This document shows positions 54,188 to 63,682 of a stretch of DNA of 64,000 nt, piece by piece. The DNA comes from Rhizobium herbae (GTDB lineage Bacteria; Pseudomonadota; Alphaproteobacteria; Rhizobiales; Rhizobiaceae), in the NCBI RefSeq assembly GCF_017873135.1, contig NZ_JAGGJV010000001.1:744001-808000 (forward strand), given 5' to 3'. The notes beneath the pieces were generated by a model. The model had not been told where the DNA came from. It made no database searches and saw only the letters and a program-made list of their open reading frames with translations. The position numbers and the translations under genes are program-made. Position 1 is the first letter of the stretch; each line of letters starts with the position of its first letter.

Positions 54188-54748
54188 TCAGAATCCGGAG
54201 CCCGGTTGAGACAGGAAAGTGATTTCCTCTGCCGTGGAAACACGGCCCAAAATCGCATTGCGATGCGGGAATCGTCCGAACTGCCGGATGATCTCGCAGT
54301 GGCGTATGGCAAAATCAAGGTAATTGGCATCGCCGAGTTCGGTGAAAAGCCTCACTGAGCGTACCTGGTCGGCAAGGCTTTCCGAATGCTCGAACGGCAG
54401 GTAGAGGAAGGTACGTTGATCAACCGACAGGCCGGCGTCCGCGCCCGCATCGATTGCAAGAGACGCCTCACGCAGCGCAAGGCCGTCTGTCGCAAAGGCA
54501 AGCGGCGTGGCCCGATACATGTTGCGCGGCATCTGGTCGAGCATGATCACGGCAGCCAGCCGCCTCTCCGGCGTCTCCCGCCACTCAGGCCCAACGTCGC
54601 GCGCCAGCGACAGGTGCGTCAGCCGAAATCGACGGTCACATTGGCTATCGAGCCCCGGTGGCGGTGTGAACCAGTCCTGCGGGTGCAATTCGTCAAACCA
54701 GAACGACAGGATCTCTTCCGGTGTGCATATGCCAGCGGCATCCGCCAT
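54188..54748 (-). CDS. DUF924 family protein
   Basis: 186 residues: 'PEEILSFWFDELHPQDWFTP' and 'MILDQMPRNMYRATPLAFATD', 'FLYLPFEHSESLADQ' are DUF924 signatures. Soluble and all-helical, like a TPR-type protein. Function is unknown. Monocistronic, next to the MscS gene but separated by 135 bp. Confidence 0.9.
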   Translation of the reverse strand: MADAAGICTPEEILSFWFDELHPQDWFTPPPGLDSQCDRRFRLTHLSLARDVGPEWRETPERRLAAVIMLDQMPRNMYRATPLAFATDGLALREASLAIDAGADAGLSVDQRTFLYLPFEHSESLADQVRSVRLFTELGDANYLDFAIRHCEIIRQFGRFPHRNAILGRVSTAEEITFLSQPGSGF

Positions 54749-54901
54749 CTTCTCCTCCCTCTTCCTTCACGCGCCGTGAATACGGCACGTCATGCGTGTG
54801 TGTTAACACAAACATAAGAAAGCGCCGGCATCGTTTCCATGCACGCATCCCGAGCATCGCCCGGCCGCCCCGGAAATCCACGCTTCGAGCGGATGGAATT
54901 C

Positions 54902-55243
54902 TTACCGCTCGCGCAGCAGGCCCGGCAAGGCACTCCCGCCCGGCCCATATTGCCGCCGGCCGGTTTCACATGCAATTTCGGCATTACCGCGACGAATGGC
55001 GCCTTCCCGCGCATTGGCCATGGCGTCGATCAGGTCATAGTCGCGATTGGATTTTCCGATCTTCTGGCCGATGGCGATCGTCGTCACCGAGACCGTGTCC
55101 ATCTCGAGCGCCGGGCAAACGCGGGCGAAGGCGACGACATCGGCGATCTTTTCCATGACGTCTTCCCGCGCGCCTCGGGTCGCAGCAAAACCCGTATGCG
55201 ACATCAAGAGGAGGAAAAGGGAGGCAAGGAATTTGCGTTTCAT
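54902..55243 (-). CDS. Secreted hypothetical protein
   Basis: 113 residues from the ATG at 55243 ('MKRKFLASLFLLLMSHTGFA', signal peptide). The mature part contains two cysteines ('ARVCPALEMDTV', 'EIACETGRR'). Longer frames upstream are not supported. No family recognised. Confidence 0.55.
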   Translation of the reverse strand: MKRKFLASLFLLLMSHTGFAATRGAREDVMEKIADVVAFARVCPALEMDTVSVTTIAIGQKIGKSNRDYDLIDAMANAREGAIRRGNAEIACETGRRQYGPGGSALPGLLRER

Positions 55244-55441
55244 GACATTCAAGTCCCCGTGAAACCTCCCATATTCATTCTTGCTGATTCGCTGATATTC
55301 ACAAGAGCGGCCGCTGCGCCGCCGCAAGCCTGGCGCAAGACGGCATTGTTCCGGGCCTTTTTAGGCTCGACTGGAAAATACCCACAGAAACCCTATGTCA
55401 AAGAAAGAAGGGGCCAGGGAGGCCTTGAAGGGAGTTCGGCG

Positions 55442-55729
55442 ATGAAAAAGATGATTGTTGCGGCCTTAACCGCCCTGTCCCTGACATCCTGCGTGGAAGC
55501 GCAATCCTATCGTGGATCTTACGGCGGAATAGAGCCGATACCCGGCAGTATCACCTACAACGGCCAGCCCCGGACCAAGCTCAAAAAAGCGCCGGTCGGC
55601 AGTACGTTGCACAACAATTTCTACGGCCCATACGGTGAGCGGATCGAAGAAACCTACATGGTCATGCCCGACCGGTCTCTTAAGCTTGTCGCGCGACGCC
55701 GCGGTTTTATCGGTTTTCCGTACGACTGA
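55442..55729 (+). CDS. Small lipoprotein-like secreted protein
   Basis: 95 residues starting at 55442 behind AAGGGAG. 'ALTALSLTSC' (Cys17) is a plausible lipobox; the rest has a short Tyr/Gly-rich beta region ('YRGSYGGIEPIPGSITYNG') and 'GPYGERIEETYMV'. No family recognised. Confidence 0.6.
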   Translation: MKKMIVAALTALSLTSCVEAQSYRGSYGGIEPIPGSITYNGQPRTKLKKAPVGSTLHNNFYGPYGERIEETYMVMPDRSLKLVARRRGFIGFPYD

Positions 55730-55926
55730 CATTCCGCCGGACAACAGGCTATGGTAGGGTCTGTCAGCAACAAGGGCAGCCTCCTGATGCCGTTGCGTGG
55801 CAAATGATTTCGGCATTGCCCTTGCCAAGGGCAGGACTTTCTCCGGCTGATCCGGGAAAGGGAAAGTTCTGCGTTATAATATTCCATCCAATGAATAGAG
55901 TATGCCTGCTAACAACGGAGGTAGAC

Positions 55927-56952
55927 ATGCGAGCGAAACAACTCACGAGATTCTTTACGGTGGCGCTTCTCGCCAGCAGCATCCAGATCGGCGGACTTGG
56001 TTTCGCATTTGCCGACACGACAATTCTCAATGTCTCCTACGACCCGACGCGTGAACTCTACAAGGATTTCAATGCAGCCTTCGCTGAAAAGTGGAAGGCG
56101 GATACGGGCGAGACGGTGACAATCCAGGCGTCGCATGGTGGATCGGGCAAACAGGCGCGTGCCGTGATCGACGGGCTGGAAGCCGATGTCGTGACGTTGG
56201 CGCTTGAAGCCGATATCGACGCGATCGCCAAGGAAACCGGCAAGATTCCGGCGGACTGGAAGACGAAGTTCGAAAACAACAGTGCGCCTTACACCTCGAC
56301 GATCGTGTTCCTGGTGCGCAAGGGCAATCCGAAGGGCATCAAGGACTGGGGCGATCTGATCAAGGATGACATCCAGGTGATCACGCCGAACCCGAAGACC
56401 TCGGGCGGTGCCCGCTGGAACTTCCTGGCGGCCTGGGCCTGGGCACGCGCAGCCAATGGCGGCGATGATACCAAGGCGCAGGAATATGTCACCGAGCTCT
56501 TCAAACATGTTCCGGTACTCGATACCGGCGCGCGCGGTGCGACGACGACGTTTGTACAACGTGGCCTCGGCGACGTTCTGCTGGCCTGGGAAAACGAGGC
56601 CTATCTGTCGCTGGAAGAACTCGGTCCGGACAATTTCGATATCGTCACCCCGTCCATCTCGATCAAGGCCGAACCGCCGGTGGCGCTTGTCGATGGCAAT
56701 GTCGATGCCAAGGGCACCCGCAAGGTGGCCGAAGCCTATCTGCAGTACCTGTACTCGGATATCGGCCAGAAGCTCGCTGCGAAACACTACTACCGCCCCT
56801 TCAAGCCTGAAGTCGCCAATCCGGACGACATCAAGCGTTTTGCCGATGTGAAGCTCGTCACTATTGACGAATTCGGCGGATGGAAGGAAGCTCAGCCGAA
56901 ATATTTTGGGGATGGTGGGCTCTTTGACCAGATCTACAAGCCGGGGCAATAA
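55927..56952 (+). CDS. sbp: Periplasmic sulfate-binding protein
   Basis: 341 residues, signal peptide to 'GFAFADTT'. The Sbp/CysP signature 'LNVSYDPTRELYKDFNAAF' and 'QASHGGSGKQARAV' match the sulfate-binding fold. First gene of the cys operon, start at 55927 after GGAGGTAGAC; a TATAAT lies at 55875-55880. It delivers sulfate or thiosulfate to CysTWA. Confidence 0.95.
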   Translation: MRAKQLTRFFTVALLASSIQIGGLGFAFADTTILNVSYDPTRELYKDFNAAFAEKWKADTGETVTIQASHGGSGKQARAVIDGLEADVVTLALEADIDAIAKETGKIPADWKTKFENNSAPYTSTIVFLVRKGNPKGIKDWGDLIKDDIQVITPNPKTSGGARWNFLAAWAWARAANGGDDTKAQEYVTELFKHVPVLDTGARGATTTFVQRGLGDVLLAWENEAYLSLEELGPDNFDIVTPSISIKAEPPVALVDGNVDAKGTRKVAEAYLQYLYSDIGQKLAAKHYYRPFKPEVANPDDIKRFADVKLVTIDEFGGWKEAQPKYFGDGGLFDQIYKPGQ

Positions 56953-56958
56953 GACTTT

Positions 56959-57816
56959 ATGACCGCACGCACAGCTTCGCTGTGGCAATTCAGACAGCCG
57001 AGCGTCATTCCGGGATTCGGATTGGCGCTCGGCGTTACTTTGTCATGGCTCATACTTATCATTCTCATCCCGCTTTCCGGCCTTGCCTGGCGCTCCAGCG
57101 CCTTGGGCTGGCCTACCTTCTGGGCGCTCGCCACCGACCAGCGCACGGTCAATGCGCTGCGCATCAGTTTCGGCACTGCCTTCGCGGCGGCGCTCGTGAA
57201 CGTGGTGTTCGGGGTCATTCTCGCCTGGGTCCTGGTCCGCTATCGTTTTCCCGGTAAACGCGTCATCGACGCCATGGTCGATTTGCCGTTCGCTCTTCCG
57301 ACGGCTGTTGCCGGTATCGCGCTGACGACACTCTACGCGCCGAACGGCTGGATCGGCAGTCTGCTTGCGCCGCTCGGCATCAAGATCGCCTTCACACCGA
57401 TCGGCATCGTTTTCGCGCTGATCTTCGTCGGACTGCCTTTTGTCGTCAGAACCGTGCAGCCGATCATGGAGGAAATCGACAAGGAAGTGGAGGAAGCCGC
57501 CGCAACGCTCGGCGCCAACCGTTTCCAGACAATCCGCCGGGTGCTTCTACCGGGGCTCGCCCCCGCAGTTCTGACCGGTTTCGCACTGGCCTTCGCCCGC
57601 GGCGTCGGGGAATATGGCTCCGTCATCTTCATCGCCGGCAACCTGCCCTATATCTCTGAAATAGCGCCTTTGCTGATCGTCATTCGACTGGAGGAATTCA
57701 ATTATCCGGCAGCGACCGCGATCGCCGCGGTCATGCTTGTGATTTCCTTCGCCATGCTGTTGATCATCAACACGATTCAAGCCTGGAGCAGAAGGAGGTA
57801 CGGCTATGGCGCATGA
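56959..57816 (+). CDS. cysT: Sulfate ABC transporter permease CysT
   Basis: 285 residues, six helices, with the permease EAA loop '[20 protein letters not shown]'. Starts 7 bp after the binding-protein stop and overlaps cysW by 11 bp. Inner-membrane half of the sulfate channel. Confidence 0.95.
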   Translation: MTARTASLWQFRQPSVIPGFGLALGVTLSWLILIILIPLSGLAWRSSALGWPTFWALATDQRTVNALRISFGTAFAAALVNVVFGVILAWVLVRYRFPGKRVIDAMVDLPFALPTAVAGIALTTLYAPNGWIGSLLAPLGIKIAFTPIGIVFALIFVGLPFVVRTVQPIMEEIDKEVEEAAATLGANRFQTIRRVLLPGLAPAVLTGFALAFARGVGEYGSVIFIAGNLPYISEIAPLLIVIRLEEFNYPAATAIAAVMLVISFAMLLIINTIQAWSRRRYGYGA

Positions 57817-58693
57817 CGCAGCTTCACACGGCGGCACCGGCAACACCGAACTGGTCCGGGTCGCCACGTCCGAGCACCGGCTGGCGCGCTATGGCCTGAT
57901 CGGCCTTGCACTCTGTTTCGTCGGTCTTTTCCTGGTCCTGCCTTTGGCGGCGGTGTTCACCGAAGCCATGCGCAATGGTCCCGGCGAGTTCTTCACCGTT
58001 TTATCCGATCCGGAAACGTTCTCCGCCATCCGGCTGACGCTGATCGTCGCTGGTATTGCCGTACCGCTCAATCTGGTGTTCGGCATTGCCGCGGCCTGGG
58101 CGATCGCCAAGTTCGAGTTCAAGGGCAAGGCGTTCCTCACCACGCTGATCGACCTGCCCTTCTCGGTTTCTCCGGTGATATCCGGCATGGTTTTCATTCT
58201 CTTGTTCGGCTCCCACAGCCTGATTGGCCCATGGCTGCAGAGCCACGGCATCCAGATCCTGTTCGCCGTGCCCGGCATCGTGTTGGCAACGGTCTTCGTC
58301 ACCTTCCCTTTCGTCGCCCGCGAACTGATCCCGCTGATGCAGGAACAGGGAACCAGCGACGAGGAGGCAGCCCTTTCGCTGGGCGCAAGCGGCTGGCAGA
58401 CCTTCTGGTACGTGACGCTGCCCAACATCAAATGGGGCCTGCTCTACGGCGTCCTGCTCTGCAACGCCCGCGCCATGGGCGAGTTCGGCGCGGTTTCGGT
58501 CGTATCCGGACACATCCGTGGCCTGACCAACACCATGCCGCTGCAGGTGGAAATCCTCTACAATGAATATAATTTCGTTGCCGCCTTCGCGGTCGCAACG
58601 CTTCTCGCCCTGCTGGCCCTTGTTACCCTCGTTCTGAAATCGCTGCTTGAAATGAAGTACAGCGAACAGATCGCCGCCAGCCGCCGGCACTGA
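57806..58693 (+). CDS. cysW: Sulfate ABC transporter permease CysW
   Basis: 295 residues, six helices, EAA loop '[19 protein letters not shown]'. Overlaps cysT by 11 bp and is followed by cysA after 15 bp. Second permease subunit of the same transporter. Confidence 0.95.
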   Translation: MAHDAASHGGTGNTELVRVATSEHRLARYGLIGLALCFVGLFLVLPLAAVFTEAMRNGPGEFFTVLSDPETFSAIRLTLIVAGIAVPLNLVFGIAAAWAIAKFEFKGKAFLTTLIDLPFSVSPVISGMVFILLFGSHSLIGPWLQSHGIQILFAVPGIVLATVFVTFPFVARELIPLMQEQGTSDEEAALSLGASGWQTFWYVTLPNIKWGLLYGVLLCNARAMGEFGAVSVVSGHIRGLTNTMPLQVEILYNEYNFVAAFAVATLLALLALVTLVLKSLLEMKYSEQIAASRRH

Positions 58694-58708
58694 AAGGTTT
58701 AAGTGTAA

Positions 58709-59746
58709 ATGGAAGTTCGCGTTCAAAACATCCGCAAGGAATTCAGCCGCTTTCCGGCGCTCAACGACGTCTCGCTCGACATTCGTTCGGGTGAGCTGAT
58801 CGCCTTGCTCGGCCCTTCCGGCTCCGGCAAGACGACGCTGCTGCGCCTGATCGCAGGCCTTGAAAGCCCGACAGAGGGCACCGTTTATTTCGGCAACGAG
58901 GATGCGTCGCGCAAGACGGTGCAGCAGCGCAATATCGGCTTCGTGTTCCAGCATTACGCGCTGTTTCGCCACATGACCGTGCTCGACAATGTCTCCTTCG
59001 GCCTGACGATCCGCCCCGCCGGCCGCCGGCCTTCCAAGGCCGACATTCGCAAGCGCGCCCTTGAACTGCTCGATCTTGTTCAACTGAGCGGCCTTGAAAA
59101 ACGCTATCCGGCGCAGCTCTCCGGCGGCCAGCGCCAGCGCGTGGCGCTCGCCCGCGCCATGGCCGTGGAACCGAACGTCCTGCTTCTCGACGAACCGTTC
59201 GGCGCACTCGACGCGCAGGTACGCAAGGAACTGCGCCGCTGGCTGCGTGAAATCCACGACCGCACCGGTCATACCACCGTGTTCGTCACCCACGACCAGG
59301 ACGAGGCGCTGGAACTCGCCGACCGCGTCGTCGTCATGAGCAAGGGCAAGATCGAACAGATCGGCACGCCGGACGAAATCTACGATACGCCGAACTCCCC
59401 TTTCGTCTTCGGCTTCATCGGGCAGTCGAACATTCTTCCGGTGCGCGTCGAAAACGGCCAGCTTTGGCTCGATGACCGCTCGATCGGCGTCAGCGCGACG
59501 GGCGAAGCCGACGGGCCGGCCCAACTCTACTTCCGCCCGCACGATATCGAACTGCTCGACGGCTGCGGCGGCTGCATCGCCGGTATCGTCACCGTGACCC
59601 GCCGCGTCGCCGGCACCCGCCATGTCGAACTTGACATCGGCGCCACCCACAGCAAGGTCGAGATCGAACTTCCGCCGGAAAAAGTCACGTCCGATCATTC
59701 CCGCATCGCCTTCAGGCCGACGCGGTGGAAATTGTTCCGCAACTAG
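58709..59746 (+). CDS. cysA: Sulfate ABC transporter ATPase CysA
   Basis: 345 residues. Walker A '[11 protein letters not shown]', signature '[15 protein letters not shown]', Walker B '[11 protein letters not shown]', and H-loop 'TVFVTHDQ'. The C-terminal beta-barrel domain (from about 235) is typical of CysA. Last gene of the operon; a hairpin follows. Confidence 0.96.
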   Translation: MEVRVQNIRKEFSRFPALNDVSLDIRSGELIALLGPSGSGKTTLLRLIAGLESPTEGTVYFGNEDASRKTVQQRNIGFVFQHYALFRHMTVLDNVSFGLTIRPAGRRPSKADIRKRALELLDLVQLSGLEKRYPAQLSGGQRQRVALARAMAVEPNVLLLDEPFGALDAQVRKELRRWLREIHDRTGHTTVFVTHDQDEALELADRVVVMSKGKIEQIGTPDEIYDTPNSPFVFGFIGQSNILPVRVENGQLWLDDRSIGVSATGEADGPAQLYFRPHDIELLDGCGGCIAGIVTVTRRVAGTRHVELDIGATHSKVEIELPPEKVTSDHSRIAFRPTRWKLFRN

Positions 59747-59816
59747 AAAAGAGGCGGCAACGACAGTCGGTGAAATTTTCCGCTGCCGGTGTCCACGATC
59801 GGCGGCAGTCCCCATC

Positions 59817-59855
59817 CGGCGTCATGTGCGGGTCATTGGCCCACGCATGACGCCG
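59817..59855 (+). terminator. Hairpin after cysA
   Basis: CGGCGTCATG and CATGACGCCG form a 10-bp stem with a 19-base loop that is itself partly paired. No T-run. Confidence 0.55.
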
Positions 59856-60005
59856 ATTGCCGCTCTGCGGAAAACAGGCCCCAAGCGCCTGCGGGACACA
59901 TAGGCTCTTGGTTTTTCATTCCTTTTGTTAAAAAGCGGACTTGATCCGCGGCAACAAGCCGTCGCATCGTTCCGCCAGCCTATTTGGATCTCGGCAGGGG
60001 ACGCA

Positions 60006-62057
60006 ATGAATTATAGACGCGAAATCGACGGGCTCCGGTCCGTCGCCGTGATTCCGGTGGTGCTGTTTCACGCCGGCTTCCAGCTGTTCAGCGGCGGCTT
60101 CATCGGGGTCGATATCTTCTTCGTCATCAGCGGATACCTGATCACCTCGATCATCATCGCGGAACGCGACAGGGGCGTTTTTTCGCTGCTCAAATTCTAC
60201 GAGCGCCGCGCCCGCCGCATTCTTCCCGTGCTCTTCTTCGTCCTTTTGTGCTGCCTGCCCTTTGCCTGGGTATGGATGCTGCCCGCGCAGATGGCAAGCT
60301 TCGCCCGCAGCATCATCGCCGTCTGCCTGTTTGGCTCCAATTTTCTGTTCTGGCACGAAAGCGGCGGCTACTTCGCCGCAGCGTCCGAAGAACAGCCACT
60401 GCTGCATACCTGGAGCCTGGCGGTCGAAGAACAGTATTACATGCTGTTTCCGCTCTTCGTGATGCTGATGTGGCGGTTTGGCCGGCACGCGCTGATCGGC
60501 GCCATCGCCGCCGTCGCTTTGGCCAGCCTGCTGCTTGCGCAATACGGCTCTGTGAACTTCACGACCGCGAATTTCTACCTGCCGAACACCCGTGCCTGGG
60601 AATTGCTTGCCGGCTCGCTTTGCGCCTTCCTGCTCGCCGGCGGGCGGCAGTACAGCAGCAACATCCTGTCCTTGACAGGATTGGCCATCATCGTCTTCTC
60701 CATCTTCGCCTATGACGAGGCGACACCCTTTCCGTCCCTCTACGCCCTCGTCCCGGTCCTGGGCGCGGTGCTGGTCATCCTGTTCGCATCCGCAGGAACG
60801 CTGACGGCGCAGCTGCTGTCGACGCGGCCGATGGTCGGCGTCGGGCTGATCAGCTACAGCCTCTATCTCTGGCACCAGCCGGTTTTTGCCTTGGCGCGGA
60901 TCCGCGGCCTCACCGAACCGTCGATGGCTTTGATGAGCCTCCTCGCACTCGCTTGTGTCGGCTTGGCCTACCTCTCGTGGCGGTTCATCGAGACGCCTTT
61001 CCGCAAGGGCAGCGGAGTTCAGCTCCTGCCCACTCCCGCCCGCATGCTGGGCGGCGGGGCGATCACCGCGGCGCTTTTCATCGGCATCGGCCTCTACGGC
61101 GTCTCGGACAACGGTTTGCAGTTTCGCCTGCCGCCGGACGCGCTGACGGCCCTTGCCGAACAGGAACATCACGATCCCGTCATGGACACCTGCCTGTTCG
61201 ACAAGGGCGAAGCATCCTTGCCTCATCCCGTTCGGGATTGCCTGACCCAGCATTCAACAGCCAGCCGGACGATCCTGATCGGCGATTCGCACGCCGCCGC
61301 CCTTGCCGGGGAAGCCCTGCGCAGCTTCGATTCCAACAATGTCGATCTCTACGTGATGACGCATTCGGCTTGCGTCGGCTTTTCCGGATTCTATGTTTCC
61401 AATCCGAAATACAAGCTGCGCTGCGACCCATTCTTCCGTGGCATTGAGGACTACATCCAGAAAAGCGGCATGGCGACCGTTATCATGGCAAGCCGCTGGA
61501 GCCTCTATGTCGACGGAGCCCCCTTTGACAACGGCGAAGGCGGCATAGAGTCCCTGAAGCCCACCTATGTCGATCTGCTCGATCGTCTCGACGAGCATGC
61601 CACTCAGGGAGATCCCGCCCGCAAGGCCCGCGTGTTGAAGCAATATGTGGCCGACATCCAGAAATATCTCGACGCCGGCCGCAACGTGGTGCTTGTCTAC
61701 CCTATCCCCGAAGCGGGATGGAACGTGCCGGAACGTGTTGCGAAAAGCGCGATGTACGGGGTCAAAAACCTGGAATTCAGCACCAGCTACGACCGATACA
61801 GACAACGAAACGGAGCTGTGATCGCTGCGTTCGATGCGATCTCCCATCCCAACCTCTTCCGCGTCCGGCCTGCCGATTTCTTCTGCGACAGCTTCCTCAA
61901 GGATCGTTGCATCAACAGCCTGAGCGCCGAAAGGGTCTTCTATTTCGACGACGACCACCTGTCCGATTCAGGCGCCGATTTGGTCGTTCCGGCCATATTG
62001 GCAGCGGTAGAAGTGATCAATGGCCGAACGGCAGGGCCGGCACTGGTCACGCGCTAG
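60006..62057 (+). CDS. Acyltransferase-3 protein with C-terminal SGNH domain (OafA-like)
   Basis: 683 residues. About ten helices with 'REIDGLRSVAVIPVVLFH', 'IGVDIFFVISGYLI', 'RRARRILP' and 'TWSLAVEEQYYMLFP', then a periplasmic SGNH domain with 'ILIGDSHAAAL' and the Asp-His pair in 'YFDDDHLSDSGADL'. This fusion acylates surface polysaccharide. Start at 60006 has AGGGGAC. A different and larger type than the AT3 at 17912. Confidence 0.93.
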   Translation: MNYRREIDGLRSVAVIPVVLFHAGFQLFSGGFIGVDIFFVISGYLITSIIIAERDRGVFSLLKFYERRARRILPVLFFVLLCCLPFAWVWMLPAQMASFARSIIAVCLFGSNFLFWHESGGYFAAASEEQPLLHTWSLAVEEQYYMLFPLFVMLMWRFGRHALIGAIAAVALASLLLAQYGSVNFTTANFYLPNTRAWELLAGSLCAFLLAGGRQYSSNILSLTGLAIIVFSIFAYDEATPFPSLYALVPVLGAVLVILFASAGTLTAQLLSTRPMVGVGLISYSLYLWHQPVFALARIRGLTEPSMALMSLLALACVGLAYLSWRFIETPFRKGSGVQLLPTPARMLGGGAITAALFIGIGLYGVSDNGLQFRLPPDALTALAEQEHHDPVMDTCLFDKGEASLPHPVRDCLTQHSTASRTILIGDSHAAALAGEALRSFDSNNVDLYVMTHSACVGFSGFYVSNPKYKLRCDPFFRGIEDYIQKSGMATVIMASRWSLYVDGAPFDNGEGGIESLKPTYVDLLDRLDEHATQGDPARKARVLKQYVADIQKYLDAGRNVVLVYPIPEAGWNVPERVAKSAMYGVKNLEFSTSYDRYRQRNGAVIAAFDAISHPNLFRVRPADFFCDSFLKDRCINSLSAERVFYFDDDHLSDSGADLVVPAILAAVEVINGRTAGPALVTR

Positions 62058-62286
62058 ACCACTGGATCTTCAACTCCAGCTTCATTCTGACAACCGGCAT
62101 GTGATCGGCATTCTGCACTTCGATTTCCAAGGCTTTGACCGGATCCTTCGGCAATCCGTCGAGCGCCATTTCGGCCAGGACGATCTTTGCCTGTCGGATC
62201 GCAGCCATCAAATCTGAAAAATCAAAAGCGTCGTCGGCCGGAATTGTGCCGTCATTGTCGATTACGTTGAAATAAAACGCGGCCAT
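62047..62286 (-). CDS. DUF6894 small protein
   Basis: 79 residues: 'MAAFYFNVIDNDGTIPADDA' and 'AEMALDGLPKDPVKALEIEV', the usual short acidic DUF6894 pattern. The start at 62286 is preceded by AAGGGGAA. The stop overlaps the acyltransferase end by 11 bp in convergent orientation. Confidence 0.85.
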   Translation of the reverse strand: MAAFYFNVIDNDGTIPADDAFDFSDLMAAIRQAKIVLAEMALDGLPKDPVKALEIEVQNADHMPVVRMKLELKIQWSSA

Positions 62287-62481
62287 GGCGGTTTTTCCCC
62301 TTGTTGGAGAAAAGACATGAAAACGCAAAAGGTTGCCTGACGGAAATTTTTCTTGGCGCTGAGACATGTCTTAGTGAATAGCGCTGAATTCAAATCGCGC
62401 TAAACTGCAGCCATAGCCGATCATGCCTCGGGCACTGATGGCATCAGGACATAAAGTCCGATCCTCGAGAGGAGGAATAGA

Positions 62482-62712
62482 ATGGCTTATTTCAATCCGC
62501 AGATAGATGCGCTTTGTGGCGAGGACATCGACGCGCTGCGGCGTGTCTTCGACCAGTTTTGCGAAATCCATCAGACGACGCGATCGGACGCCGACATGCA
62601 GATTTGCGCGGCCGCCATCATCCGGCTCTATCAAAGCGGACAAAGAGATCCCGCCGCGTTGACAAGGGCATGCGAGGCCGCGTTGCGGCAGGATTTTGCA
62701 ATCGGCGCATGA
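62482..62712 (+). CDS. Small conserved-looking protein (76 aa)
   Basis: 'MAYFNPQIDALCGEDIDALR' then 'FDQFCEIHQTTRSDADMQIC' and 'LYQSGQRDPAAL'. Similar in pattern to the 65-residue protein at 10954. AGGAGG precedes the ATG. Function unknown. Confidence 0.72.
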   Translation: MAYFNPQIDALCGEDIDALRRVFDQFCEIHQTTRSDADMQICAAAIIRLYQSGQRDPAALTRACEAALRQDFAIGA

Positions 62713-62743
62713 CGCAATTCGAGCCATGCCCGAATTGAAATCT

Positions 62744-62908
62744 TCATTTCGTTTCCTGCGCCGCATTTTCCGGCGCAACAACCAGTGGATTCGGCGGCGT
62801 CGTACTCTTTGCGCTTCCATCCGGTACGAAATACTGGACGGCGAGAATGCTGAGAATCGAGCGGACAACAATACCGAGAACACCGATCATAAGTGCGCGG
62901 GATGTCAT
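62744..62908 (-). CDS. Small membrane protein (54 aa)
   Basis: The reading frame starts at 62908 after GGCGGAGTTCAATC and encodes 'MTSRALMIGVLGIVVRSILS' and a second hydrophobic part, then a Pro/Asn-rich tail 'PPNPLVVAPENAAQETK'. One transmembrane helix, about residues 5-25. It converges with the 62482 gene. The opposite-strand frame here is a shadow. Function unknown. Confidence 0.7.
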   Translation of the reverse strand: MTSRALMIGVLGIVVRSILSILAVQYFVPDGSAKSTTPPNPLVVAPENAAQETK

Positions 62909-62998
62909 GATTGAACTCCGCCTTCGAAAAGCAGCCGTAGAAAAAGTTTACCCCGTCAGCCGGGCCGCGCTCTCGCGTGGCCCGATGCTTTGTCCAGT

Positions 62999-63613
62999 CT
63001 ACTTGTAGACGTAGACGATCCGGCGGCTCTGCGGGTCGACCAGCATCGGCCGGTCGTTGATGCGCACATAGCTGTATTGGTAGTCGGGCACCTGAGAAAT
63101 CACCACGTCGCTGGGCAGCGTTGCTCCGACCACGACTTCGCCGTCATAGGGAACCGCGTCCATCGGCGTGCGGTCGATATAGGTCAAAACTTCCGGCGGC
63201 GGCACGATCGCACCGCTGCCGTCGACCGTTCCGATCAGCTCATCGCCAGGTGCCGGATCGGCGGGACCAGCCGCGCTGCCGGTTCGCTCGAAGCTGACGA
63301 CCGGTACGCCAAGATCCATGCGGCGTTCCTGGACGATGACGGGCGCACCGTTATAGTCGACCGTCAGTTCCTGGGCGTAGACCCAGCCGCGCAGGCCGTT
63401 GACATCGATACGGCACCAGCTGTCCCCTTCAAGGCAGCCGTCAAGCGCCGCGGCGCTGCCACGGGTGGCAATACCCACGGACGGGTAATCCGCGCCAGGG
63501 CCGGAATAAACTGTCAGGTCCGTCGCCGTTGTCGCCATCATGCCGGCCTGGGCGAACCCGGCTCCGGTAAGAAGCATTGCACTCACGAGCAAGGGTTTTG
63601 AAATCCACCGCAT
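62999..63613 (-). CDS. Secreted SH3-domain / DUF1236-like protein
   Basis: 204 residues with a signal peptide (to about residue 23). An SH3 type 3 domain follows ('TDLTVYSGPGADYPSVG', 'WCRIDVNGLRGWVYAQEL'), and a C-terminal DUF1236-like segment 'VPYDGEVVVGATLP' and 'YSYVRINDRPMLVDP'. Common in rhizobia as periplasmic or cell-wall-associated proteins of unknown function. Confidence 0.85.
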   Translation of the reverse strand: MRWISKPLLVSAMLLTGAGFAQAGMMATTATDLTVYSGPGADYPSVGIATRGSAAALDGCLEGDSWCRIDVNGLRGWVYAQELTVDYNGAPVIVQERRMDLGVPVVSFERTGSAAGPADPAPGDELIGTVDGSGAIVPPPEVLTYIDRTPMDAVPYDGEVVVGATLPSDVVISQVPDYQYSYVRINDRPMLVDPQSRRIVYVYK

Positions 63614-63682
63614 TTTCTTTCTCCTTTTTGAACAGTGGATGCCAAACGTCCGACAGCACCCAATGTTCCTTGGAGCAGCGCG

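Noticed and set aside
55801-55926. A riboswitch in front of the sulfate operon
   Set aside because: Only a short palindrome CCCTTGCCAAGGG and a TATAAT were seen. No conserved riboswitch core could be recognised.
58001-59815. 604-codon minus-strand frame opposite cysW and cysA
   Set aside because: The sulfate transporter genes are unmistakable on the plus strand; the frame is a shadow.
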